Assembly: GCA_017746715.1 (NCBI GenBank)
Contig: JAGHZQ010000062.1
Span: 1 to 33,545 of the forward strand
Origin: Cyanobacteria bacterium SBLK
GTDB taxonomy: Bacteria > Cyanobacteriota > Cyanobacteriia > Cyanobacteriales > Spirulinaceae
Reading direction: 5' to 3'
Length of the DNA: 33,545 bases
A model generated the notes under the pieces. That model worked only from the letters and a program-made list of their open reading frames with translations. It searched no databases and was not told where the DNA came from. Positions 1 through 8,800 of this stretch are shown here, piece after piece; the stretch's first letter is position 1, and each line of letters opens with the position of its first letter. The translations under genes were made by a program, and so were the position numbers.

Positions 1-2
1 CT

Positions 3-31
3 TTGACAATCTTGGGAAAATTTGATATCAT
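3..31 (+). promoter_or_regulatory. Candidate sigma70-type promoter
   Basis: A perfect -35 hexamer TTGACA (3-8) is followed after 17 bp by TATCAT (26-31), one base from the -10 consensus. Transcription would start near position 38. A terminator-like hairpin follows within 20 bases of that point, so the promoter would give only a ~50-nt transcript unless it is read through. It may instead be chance in AT-rich DNA. Confidence 0.35.
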
Positions 32-43
32 TCTGTTGATTAT

Positions 44-937
44 TTGAAATTTGTTAGCCTCTATTTTATCAAATCAGAGGCTTTTTTTCTCAAATATTTT
101 CTATCATTCAACACTTTTGGATTTCTCGGTATACGGGCAAGCAAAACAAAAACATGGGAAAAAGTACCATTTCTTAGCCATGATAATAACTGTACAACTG
201 TTGATTTTCAGATTGATTTTGATAAAGAAATTTCTATTAAAGATGCGTTAGGGGGATATGAACCAACAAATTTACGCCTTGAAAATATTCAAGATGATAG
301 CGATAATATAGTCTATAAATTTGCTGAAAAATCATCAGGAACTGGTACTCGACAATCTGGATTAGCAATAAAAAATGAGATTCTAAATATATCAAATCAG
401 ACTAATTCATTAATTGTTCTAGACTTTAAAGATATTTCTATTGTATCATCTTCATTTGCCGATGAGTTAATTGGAAAACTTGTAGTTAAATTTGGTTTTA
501 TTGGATTTACACAACGTTTTAAATTGACTAATATGAATGAATTTATTCAGACTATTATTAACCGTTCTGTATTTCAACGTATATCTCAAAACATAAATAT
601 TGATGTATCAGGAAAAATCTCTCAAAGAACGCAAATAAAATCTGAAGAAATTCGTAAAAAATTTATCGATCTTGCTTCACAATGGACTCAAGAAGTCGAA
701 GGATTATCCTCAACTGTTGAAATGGCAAAACATCCTCTTTATCAAGAAATTATCGAGATGGGAGAGACAGTAATTCCTCTATTATTGGAAGATTTACAAC
801 AGAACCCACTTTATTGGTTGTCTGCTTTGCGTCAGATTACCCAAGGAAATCCTATTTTACCAGAACAACGTGGAAAAGTTAAACAAATGGCAGAAGCATG
901 GTTAAATTGGGGAAGACAAAAAGGTTATATTGCTTGA
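44..937 (+). CDS. STAS-like (DUF4325) protein with cyanobacterial C-terminal domain; 5' end uncertain
   Basis: The central part (residues about 100-185) matches the STAS-like DUF4325 pattern: SGTGTRQSG, then a hydrophobic strand ending LDFKDI, then SSSFADELIGKL. DUF4325 is usually paired with or fused to a histidine-kinase-like ATPase in presumed signalling or conflict modules; that partner is not visible here. Residues about 196-297 form a second domain with HPLYQEIIEMG, a PLLLEDL helix and AWLNWGRQKGY. I recognise this as a small cyanobacterial family of unknown function that usually stands alone. The gene is markedly AT-rich and lacks HIP1 sites, unlike its neighbours. The start is doubtful: the only start-like codon is TTG at 44, it lies upstream of a terminator hairpin at 56-88, and no in-frame ATG, GTG or TTG occurs until about 525. 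Either an unusual start is used or the 5' end has been lost or rearranged. Function unknown. Confidence 0.55.
   Translation: MKFVSLYFIKSEAFFLKYFLSFNTFGFLGIRASKTKTWEKVPFLSHDNNCTTVDFQIDFDKEISIKDALGGYEPTNLRLENIQDDSDNIVYKFAEKSSGTGTRQSGLAIKNEILNISNQTNSLIVLDFKDISIVSSSFADELIGKLVVKFGFIGFTQRFKLTNMNEFIQTIINRSVFQRISQNINIDVSGKISQRTQIKSEEIRKKFIDLASQWTQEVEGLSSTVEMAKHPLYQEIIEMGETVIPLLLEDLQQNPLYWLSALRQITQGNPILPEQRGKVKQMAEAWLNWGRQKGYIA
56..88 (+). terminator. Rho-independent terminator
   Basis: A perfect 7-bp inverted repeat, AGCCTCT (56-62) and AGAGGCT (76-82), with a 13-nt loop is followed directly by a run of T (82-88). This is the standard form of an intrinsic terminator. It either ends a gene lying left of the window or attenuates transcription from the candidate promoter at 3-31. 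It lies inside the nominal 5' end of the next open frame, which argues that this part of that frame is not coding. Confidence 0.6.
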
Positions 938-944
938 GTTTTCA

Positions 945-1100
945 ATGGAAGAAGCCATTCATTTAGAGTTACGTTATCCGAATTTAGCACGGACGCAATA
1001 TACCGTTACCAGTCCAAGATCCCAAGAATATAACTGTTTTGCTTGGGTTGCTGGCGATCGCGAAAGATGGTGGCAACCGACACCAAGCGATAAAATATAA
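945..1100 (+). pseudogene. Truncated partner-gene remnant (51 codons)
   Basis: An ATG 7 bases after the previous stop opens a 51-residue frame. It contains YPNLARTQY and then EYNCFAWVAGDRERWWQP. I recognise the NCxAWAAGD...WW pattern as the N-terminal half of a longer cyanobacterial family of unknown function that typically sits next to the small family fused at the C-terminus of the preceding gene. This frame stops soon after the WW motif, so the C-terminal half is missing. It is either a 3'-truncated remnant or a natural short version. Recognition is from memory of the motif, not from a search. Confidence 0.45.
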
Positions 1101-1124
1101 TCCAATCCCCTATCATCCCGAAAA

Positions 1125-1676
1125 ATGACCCTCACCGCCTACAAATGGACGATCGCTCGCTACCACCAAGCGATCGATGCGGGATTGTTTACCGACCAAA
1201 ACCTTGAACTCTTGCGAGGCGAACTCATTGTTATGCCCCCAGAACGAGAACCCCACGCCTACTACAATAGCGAAATGGGGGATTATCTGAGAACCCTCCT
1301 CGGACAACGCGCCAAAATCCGAGAAGCACACCCGATCGCCCTCCCCAACAACTCGGAACCGATCCCGGATCTGGCGATCGTTCAACCCCTCGGAAGCACT
1401 TATCGCGATCGCCACCCCAACCCCCAAGATATATTTTGGCTCGTCGAAATCGCCAACACCACCTTAAACCGAGACCTTACCATCAAAAAAGACCTTTACG
1501 CCCAAGCGGGAATCGTTGAATACTGGGTGTTAAATTTACAGGATAGAGAACTCGTTATTTTCCGCAACCTCGCAAACAACATCTATATATCTAGACAAAT
1601 TATGACAGAGGGAATGATTTCCCCTCTCGCCTTCCCCGATCTGCAAATCGATTTGCAACGCCTCATTAACTCTTAA
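1125..1676 (+). CDS. Uma2 family nuclease-fold protein (DUF820)
   Basis: This 183-residue protein has the standard layout of the Uma2/DUF820 family, which expanded greatly in cyanobacteria and has a PD-(D/E)XK restriction-endonuclease-like fold. Visible landmarks are ELLRGELIVMPPE near residue 30, EPIPDLAIV near residue 83 (Asp of the core), IFWLVEIANTT near residue 104 (the Glu of the E-x-K region) and YAQAGIVEYWVLNL near residue 130. All expected core residues look intact and the length is normal. The -10-like hexamer TATAAT at 1096-1101 overlaps the stop of the upstream remnant and could start a very short leader. The biological role of Uma2 proteins is not settled; nuclease activity is inferred from fold. 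Confidence 0.9.
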   Translation: MTLTAYKWTIARYHQAIDAGLFTDQNLELLRGELIVMPPEREPHAYYNSEMGDYLRTLLGQRAKIREAHPIALPNNSEPIPDLAIVQPLGSTYRDRHPNPQDIFWLVEIANTTLNRDLTIKKDLYAQAGIVEYWVLNLQDRELVIFRNLANNIYISRQIMTEGMISPLAFPDLQIDLQRLINS

Positions 1677-1764
1677 TCCAAATACCCCAACCGCTGCAAA
1701 ACCGATTCAAAATTCCCATAGTTTCCTCCCTCTCCGGTAAAAGGGAAAACCTTAAAATTGTGGA

Positions 1765-1788
1765 ACAAGCATCTTGCTTGTCTTTTGT
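1765..1788 (+). terminator. Hairpin between convergent genes
   Basis: ACAAGC (1765-1770) and GCTTGT (1776-1781) form a short perfect stem with loop ATCTT, followed by CTTTTGT. It lies between the convergent ends of the Uma2 gene and the Pnkp gene, where a terminator is expected. The stem is short and the T tract weak. It also resembles a dispersed cyanobacterial hairpin repeat of the form ACAAGCATCTTGCTTGT, so it may be a repeat rather than a true terminator. Confidence 0.35.
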
Positions 1789-1792
1789 ACTC

Positions 1793-4363
1793 TTACAATC
1801 TCGGATCGACTTCTTCACTCTCCAAAGCCAACACCCCAAATACACTTTCATGAGTGCGCCTCAAAGGTTCTTTTCTAACAAATCGTTCCAGTCCTTCAAC
1901 ACCGAGAGCAAATTCTCTCAAAGCTAAAGAACGCTTTCTCGATAGTCCTCTCTTTTTCAATCTTACCAGATTTTCAGGCAAATCGTACTCCGGACCGTAA
2001 ATAATCCGCAAATATTCTCGACCCCGACATTTAATCGCGGGTTGTAACAATCCTCCCTTACCATAAGTAATAAAATCATAGGGTTTGACGACCATTCCTT
2101 CCCCACCTTTCTCCGTGAAGTCCAACCACCAATCGATCGCCATGCTGACGCTATTTTCATCCTGCACCTCCATAATTTTATAAGGGGTTGCTCTCAAGAT
2201 TTGCTCATCTGCTTGACAAACCTCTTTGATATTGTCCATGTGCCATTGATGATTTTTATCGGTATGAACTTCTCCCTCGGTTGCGAGAATGTGAAAGGGT
2301 GCGAGTTTGTAATCTTCAACCGATCGCGCATCCCAACAATAATGACGATAAGCATTGATATATTGCGCGATCGCATCTTTTTTATAACTGAATCGCTCTA
2401 GCAATTCTTTTGCTCCCTCCATATTGCGATCGCACGTTTTCTGCAACACCGATTCTACCTCAGAAAGGGAATGGCGAGCGGCAGAACCCACCGCAGCATA
2501 TTGGTCTTTTAATAACGACTGTGCTTTTGCAGACCAAGGCATGAGTTCCGCATCCAAACAAACCCAATCGGTGTTATATTTTTCCCAAAACTGCGATCGC
2601 GTTAAAGCACTCACAACCCGATCTAAAAACTGTTTTTCAATAACAGTATTGTTAAAAAACTGCCGACCCGTGCGGGTATAACAAACGCCAATTTCCTCGC
2701 CAATTATTCCAAAACGCTTGCGTGCGACTTCTTTACCTCGACATAGGACTAAAACAGCACGAGATCCCATGTGTTTCTCTTCGCAAACGACCTTATCGAC
2801 TCCCTTTTTCTGGTAATAAGAGATCGCTTCTCGGGGATGTTCGAGAAACTCGGGTAACTCGCTTGTTTCGCAAGGGGACATCGTGGGAGGTAAATAAATC
2901 AACCACTTGGGATCGATCGCAAAACGACTCATCACCTCCAAAGCAGCGATCGCATTTTCTTCGCGAATGGTAATATTATTTCGCAAGCGAGTTTGTACGA
3001 TCCGCTTGCCGATAACATCCTCAATATTTAACAGATCGTCGTCCTTTTGTTGATGGGTGAATTCGCTATGTTCGGGTTGTAGCGATCGCGCGGGTTCGCA
3101 ATAAACTCTCTTCGCTGGAACAGAGACTAATTCTTCTTCAGGATAGCGTAAAGCGGTCAATTTTCCACCAAATACGCAACCCGTATCGATATCAATGGTA
3201 TTGTTCAACCATTGCGCTTCTGGGACGGGAGTATGGCCGTAAACAACCTTTGCTTTACCGCGATATTCTGATGCCCAATTATAGCGGACGGGTAAGCCAA
3301 ATTCGTCAATTTCTCCTGTTGTTTCTCCATACAAACAAAAAGCACGCACGACACCAGAACCGCGACCCTGCATTTCTTCTTTTAATCCGGCATGAGCAAC
3401 GACTAATTTACCCGAATCAAATACGTAATGACTAATCAAACTATAGAGAAACTCCTTAACTTCATCAATAAATTCTGGCGATTCTCCTTCAAGTTGTTCT
3501 AAAGTTTCTGCCAATCCGTGCTTGATTTGTACGTTTTTCCCAGTGAGTTTTTTGTGTAGTTTGAGATCGTGATTTCCTTGCACGCACCAAGCACTATTAC
3601 TGCGAACCATACTCATCACTAATTTAAGCACTGCAGGAGAATTGGGACCGCGATCGCTCAGATCGCCTAAAAAAATAACTTGTCGGTTCTCTGGATGAGT
3701 GACCTCTAAACCAAAATTCTGTCCATTATCTGCAACTATTTTAATAATATATCCCAATTGTTCGAGCAGTTTGGTTGTCTCTTCATAACAGCCGTGAATA
3801 TCGCCAATAATATCGAACGACCCCGTTATCTCTTTCTTATTATTATACAGTTTTTCGCGAACAATCGCCGTGACTCCATCTACTTCTTCAGGAGATTTAA
3901 AAATATAAATTTTCCGAAATCCTTCTCGCTTTAAGCCTTTAAGAGATCGTTTCAATTGCTGTTTTTGTCGTCGAATCACATGATTGCCAAAATTGCGATC
4001 GCTGCGTTTAACATTTCTCTCCTCGCAAATTTTTTCCGACAGATCGAGAGCGATCGCGATGGGTAAAACATGATAATCTCGCGCCAATTGTAGCAATTTT
4101 TTGCGAGATTCAACCTGTACGTTAGTCGCGTCGATAACAGTTAAATGTCCGTTTTTCAATCGCTTGCCGACAATATAATGTAATAATTCAAATGCGTCTC
4201 GGGTTGCATCCTGATTATTTTCATCATTGGAAACTATTCCCCGACATTCATCAGAGGAAATAATCTCGTGTTTGCCAAAATGCTTTTTCGCAAACGTGCT
4301 TTTTCCCGAACCGGATGCACCGATTAAAAGAATTAATGAAAGTTCCGGTACATTAATTTCCAT
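1793..4363 (-). CDS. pnkp: Bacterial polynucleotide kinase-phosphatase-ligase Pnkp
   Basis: This 856-residue protein shows the three-module layout of bacterial Pnkp, the end-healing and sealing enzyme of the Pnkp/Hen1 RNA repair pathway. An N-terminal 5'-OH kinase carries the P-loop GASGSGKST (residues 15-23). A central metallophosphoesterase has GDIHG (187-191), GDLSDRG near 232, GNHD near 262 and a later GHTPVPE; in the family it removes 2',3'-cyclic or 3' phosphates. A C-terminal adenylyltransferase has the nucleotidyl-lysine motif EKHMGSR with Lys530. In this family the ligase domain adenylylates itself but needs Hen1 to join RNA ends. Length and motif order are normal and no disruption is visible. 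Its start overlaps the end of hen1 by 11 bases, implying co-transcription and coupled translation. The usual substrate is RNA cleaved by ribotoxins, such as tRNA anticodon loops. Confidence 0.95.
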   Translation of the reverse strand: MEINVPELSLILLIGASGSGKSTFAKKHFGKHEIISSDECRGIVSNDENNQDATRDAFELLHYIVGKRLKNGHLTVIDATNVQVESRKKLLQLARDYHVLPIAIALDLSEKICEERNVKRSDRNFGNHVIRRQKQQLKRSLKGLKREGFRKIYIFKSPEEVDGVTAIVREKLYNNKKEITGSFDIIGDIHGCYEETTKLLEQLGYIIKIVADNGQNFGLEVTHPENRQVIFLGDLSDRGPNSPAVLKLVMSMVRSNSAWCVQGNHDLKLHKKLTGKNVQIKHGLAETLEQLEGESPEFIDEVKEFLYSLISHYVFDSGKLVVAHAGLKEEMQGRGSGVVRAFCLYGETTGEIDEFGLPVRYNWASEYRGKAKVVYGHTPVPEAQWLNNTIDIDTGCVFGGKLTALRYPEEELVSVPAKRVYCEPARSLQPEHSEFTHQQKDDDLLNIEDVIGKRIVQTRLRNNITIREENAIAALEVMSRFAIDPKWLIYLPPTMSPCETSELPEFLEHPREAISYYQKKGVDKVVCEEKHMGSRAVLVLCRGKEVARKRFGIIGEEIGVCYTRTGRQFFNNTVIEKQFLDRVVSALTRSQFWEKYNTDWVCLDAELMPWSAKAQSLLKDQYAAVGSAARHSLSEVESVLQKTCDRNMEGAKELLERFSYKKDAIAQYINAYRHYCWDARSVEDYKLAPFHILATEGEVHTDKNHQWHMDNIKEVCQADEQILRATPYKIMEVQDENSVSMAIDWWLDFTEKGGEGMVVKPYDFITYGKGGLLQPAIKCRGREYLRIIYGPEYDLPENLVRLKKRGLSRKRSLALREFALGVEGLERFVRKEPLRRTHESVFGVLALESEEVDPRL

Positions 4364-5753
4364 TAGTAAAAATCCCCATTTGTGTAGGTGCGCCGATGTT
4401 TTCTACTTCTTGTCCGACAGGTAAAAATTCAACTCGATAATGATAGCGATCGCCGAGCGCATTTGCCCATATTTCAAACTCATTTCGCGTCCATTCAAAA
4501 CGATGATCTGAATGTCTCATACTGCCCGTTTTCATATTCTCAAAGAGAACATTATACTCTGCATTAGGCGTGGTAACAATGATAGTTTTAGGCTGAGCAA
4601 ACTCAAAAACGACTCGTTCTAGCGATCGCAATCGATTTTTATCTAAATGTTCGATAACTTCTACAATTGCCGCAGCATCAAATCCCTCCAGTCGTTTATC
4701 TTGATAAGTTAACGACCCTTGCAAAAGTTCGATTCTTTCTCTCTGTCTGACAGCCATTTTTTCCCAATGCAATTTTTCCGACCCTCTCAATAGAGCTTGA
4801 TAGGAAACATCCATGCCGACAATTTTAGAAAATTGTTTTTCTTTCAATAGCATTCTCAACAGTTTGCCTTCTCCACACCCCAGATCGAGAACGGTTTGTG
4901 CTTGCGATTCTTTTAATCGTTCTACAACCAAAGCCAAACGCTGTTGATTTAACGTTTCTTTTTGCTTTTTTTCTGCTGGGTTCCACTCTATTTCGATTTC
5001 TTTTGTCGATTCTTCGCCTTCATTGAGCCGCTCGATCGCCTGTCTCGTCAGCGAACTCAAATTTTTCAGATAGCGTCGGGTTATTTGTTCTTTTTCGGGA
5101 TGATTTTCCAACCACCCCTTACCTTTTGCCAACAATTTTTCAATTTCGTGCTGACTGACAAAATAATGCTTGCGATCGTCCAATACTGGAATAAGAACGT
5201 ACAGGTGAGAAAGTAATTCTTTTGTTGTAATGATATGATATAATTCTAAAGTAAAATATTTACTATCTCCCCAATCTGTGAATTTTTCATCGAGAATATG
5301 CCGTTCGAGTTTAACTTCATAACCCAACGGTTCAAAGAGCTTTCTAATGAGTACTTCTCCCCCTTTAGGTGCCGGAAGAACGGCAATTTTAACCGTAAAT
5401 GGCATCTTAACCTCGACCAATTCAGGCTTATTACTGCATTTCCCATTCATCGCCGTTGAAAAGGCTTTAGCAAGTGCAACACTCATCAATGAAGACGCGA
5501 CATAAGGGCGATCGTTAACATATTGTCCCAAAGCAAAATTCTTGCTCGAATCATTCCGCGAACCTCTTATCATTGCAATAGAATCGATTTCGAGAAGTAA
5601 AGCGATCGTCGTTTTCTCCTCCAAACTATCGGGATAGAAAATATGTGCTTTTCCCATCGATAAATCTACCGATTGCAATCTGTCTGGGTGCTTGTGCAGC
5701 AAAAAACCCAAGTCCGTTGCAGGTTGATAGGTTGTTGTTATTGTTAGTAACAT
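4353..5753 (-). CDS. hen1: RNA 3'-terminal ribose 2'-O-methyltransferase Hen1
   Basis: This 466-residue protein is the Hen1 subunit of the bacterial RNA repair complex. The N-terminal half (about residues 1-240) is the bacteria-specific domain that binds Pnkp and activates its ligase. The C-terminal half is an S-adenosylmethionine methyltransferase with VLDLGCGEGKLL near residue 290, the metal-binding pattern E-x-x-E-H as EVIEH (Glu365, Glu368, His369), and HSDHRFEW near residue 415. It adds a 2'-O-methyl mark at the break before sealing, so the repaired junction resists being cut again. Catalytic residues expected for the family are all visible. It is the first gene of the two-gene operon; the promoter should lie within 5754-5850, where I see no convincing -35/-10 pair. 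Confidence 0.95.
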   Translation of the reverse strand: MLLTITTTYQPATDLGFLLHKHPDRLQSVDLSMGKAHIFYPDSLEEKTTIALLLEIDSIAMIRGSRNDSSKNFALGQYVNDRPYVASSLMSVALAKAFSTAMNGKCSNKPELVEVKMPFTVKIAVLPAPKGGEVLIRKLFEPLGYEVKLERHILDEKFTDWGDSKYFTLELYHIITTKELLSHLYVLIPVLDDRKHYFVSQHEIEKLLAKGKGWLENHPEKEQITRRYLKNLSSLTRQAIERLNEGEESTKEIEIEWNPAEKKQKETLNQQRLALVVERLKESQAQTVLDLGCGEGKLLRMLLKEKQFSKIVGMDVSYQALLRGSEKLHWEKMAVRQRERIELLQGSLTYQDKRLEGFDAAAIVEVIEHLDKNRLRSLERVVFEFAQPKTIIVTTPNAEYNVLFENMKTGSMRHSDHRFEWTRNEFEIWANALGDRYHYRVEFLPVGQEVENIGAPTQMGIFTNGN

Positions 5754-5850
5754 TGGTCTGTTCTTCTATCTAGATGCGGTTCGATCGCTAATCCCGAACA
5801 CTAATTGTAATACATCTTACAACAAAAAGACGACAAATACTTGCACATTT

Positions 5851-8800
5851 TCATTTTCCGACAGGAATCGCGATCGCGAATACCGTTCCTTGTCCGAGTT
5901 CTGAGTGACAGGTTAGGGTTCCCCCATGTTGCTCGGTAATAATTTGGTAGCTAATCGATAATCCCAGTCCCGTCCCTTGTCCGACAGGTTTAGTGGTAAA
6001 GAAAGGGTCAAAAACGCGATCGCGGATATTTTCCTCCATTCCCGACCCATTATCGATAATTGCAATCCGTGCCGTATCCGGATCTTGCATTTCAGTCGTA
6101 ATGCAGATTTCTGGAGTTTCGCGATCGCTGCACGCTTGTAAAACATCAATTGCATTAGTGAGGATATTGAGAAAAACTTGATTGAGTTGACTGGCATGGC
6201 AATAAATGAGAGGTAGCTGACCGTAACTTTTAACAATTGCGATCGCCGGATGCTTCTCTCTAGAACTAAGACGATGCTGCAAAATCAGTAAAGTATTCTC
6301 CAAACCTTCATGAATATCGACCTGTTTTTTGTCCGATTCATCAAGGCGAGAGAAATTTCGCAAACCGAGAATAATTTGATGAATGCGATCGCTGCCGGTT
6401 TTGATAGACTTGAAGAGATTTTCCAAATCACCCCGCAAGAATTCTAGGTTCATCTCTTCCATTTTCTCCTCTATCCTCATATGAGGTACATTTTGTTCGT
6501 AGAGGTCGATTAAAGCGAGTAAATCGCGAAAATATTCGCGAGCGTGACCGATATTTCCAGCAATAAAATTAATTGGATTGTTAATTTCATGGGCAATTCC
6601 TGCCACCATTTGTCCCAAACCCGACATCTTTTCAGCTTGAATTAATTGCATTTGGGTTTGTTGTAATTCTTTTAGGGTTTGTTGTAAAGATTGGTTTTTA
6701 TCTTGAAGTTCTCGAGTTCTTTGGGTAACTTGCACTTCAAGGTTTTGGTTATAATCTTCCAAATGTCCGTAAAGGCGAGCATTTTCTAGAGAAATTGCAG
6801 CTTGAGCGCAGAGAAGATTGAGAATTTCAAGGCGCTCCCGACTAAAGGTCGCAGTAGTAAGACTGTTTTCTAGATAAAGGAGGCCGATGAGTTTGCCGCG
6901 ATTCTCTTCTGAGGATGCCGAGGGAATGAGAATAGGACTACAGCACAGACTTTTAGGAGAGTGCTGGCGAAAATATGAATCTTTCACAAAAGTTATGTCT
7001 TGCGCGACATTATCGATCGCGAGGGTGTCCCGAGTCCGCTTGACGGTGTTAACGATACTCTGAGGGACGAGATCGGTCTCTTCGAGGAGGGCCTTCGCAA
7101 GGTAAAAATCATCCCGAACGCATTGAGCCCCAACTTCCCAAACCCCGGAACGCTCTAAAATCAGAATACCGCGATCGGCTCCAGCATTTTCGAGAATGAT
7201 TTTCATAAATTTGGCCAGTAAAGCATCGAATTCGATTTCCTGCGAGAGTGTTTGAGAGGTTTTAACCGCAGAGGCCAGATCGAGAATGGAGTTTGTCGTT
7301 GTTATCGTTCCCAACATTGTCTCTTGATAGGGAGTTTTTGGGAACTGCTGGAAGATACGAGTTAAAATTTTGGCATATTTTTTTTCAAGTTCATCGGTTT
7401 TCACTTTTGCCCCCCAACGTGCATAACAATAGTATGCTTCTTGCAAATAAGGGACGACCAATTTTTGCTTGTCCCAAGCGAGGTAAAATTTAGCAGCGAG
7501 TTCGTTAGCGAGTCCTTCTTCTTGAAGATAGTTGGTGTCTTTTGCCCCCGAGATCGCGCGATCGTACATTTCCAATGCCTCTAGCTTATTGCCTAAAACG
7601 CGATATTTTTCAGCTTCGATTAACTGCCATTTATGCAAATAATTCATGGGAGCATACCGCGCCCAAAGTTGTAAAAATTCTTGATTTTCTGCCACTTGTT
7701 TGAGGACTATCTCTCGGTCTGTTTCGAGTTCGGAAAAAGTAGCAAGAGCAATGAGAGAATCATAGAAGTAAAATCCCGCTTCGCAGATTGAAGCCACTCC
7801 TCCCACAACATACTGTTTGGCAACAATTATATCTTTTTTTGCTAAAGCAATACGTCCGCAAAGAAATCTTAATGTGGCACGATGAAGATAAAAATAGAAA
7901 ATCCGCGTTGCATTATGAGATTGTAATAACTCGACAATGCGAGGATCGCGATCGCTATCTACTTCAATAGTAAGCGCATGTTTGTCGGGATTGCCCGATA
8001 ATAAAACAATAGTCTCCCAAATAATTGCACAATATTGGTCGGAAACGGAGAGTTTTAACTCGATTAACCGTTCGCGATAGGTCTGAATTTGAGTTTTCAA
8101 TTCCCCTAAAGGTTGACCGCACCAATAAGCATTTACGCAAAATCCTTGACTGTGATGGCCGACATATTCAAATTTTCCGACTTCTAATGCAGCTTGCATT
8201 CCCACTTGAAAAATTGGCAGGGTTTCTCGCAGATGATATTGATGGTGATGTAAAAATAAACCAACAGGGACGAAGGTTACGGAGGGAATATTTTTATCTC
8301 GAGCAAGAGAAGCCAATTGATAGGCCAATTGACCGAATTTATTGCTGGTGGCAATCTCTTTTTTAAAGTTCAGAAGGAAGATACCGTAATCCGCATAACC
8401 CGTAGAAGAAATCGGACCATTGCCATATTGAAGCGATAATTTCACCTGTAGGATTCCTAATAAGGGAAATAAAGGAGAACTGGTAAAATAACAAACAGGA
8501 ATCATCCTTGCTACAATATTCATAATTGCCAAAATTTCAGGATCGACCATTTCCGGAAGGTGTAATAATTCCTCGAAATCGCGATCGCCAATTAAATTTT
8601 GAATTTCTGCAATTTCTTGCTCTAAGATTGTAGGAGTAACGGGTTCGGGCAATGTTATATTTAACTGGTGTAAAACTTCTCGACCGCAAGCGATCGCTTC
8701 CAAAAATTTTTTTTGTGCGGTTAAGGCTTGAATTTTGATAATATAAACTTTAATTTTCTCTAATAAAGTTTTGCCGCAATTGAGGACAGTATCGAGCCAT

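Noticed and set aside
154..177. MGKSTIS peptide resembling the end of a P-loop
   Set aside because: Only seven codons before a stop and in a different frame; a chance match in AT-rich DNA.
8025..8366. Plus-strand open frame within the giant kinase gene
   Set aside because: It is antisense to the helical region of the kinase and has no recognisable features.
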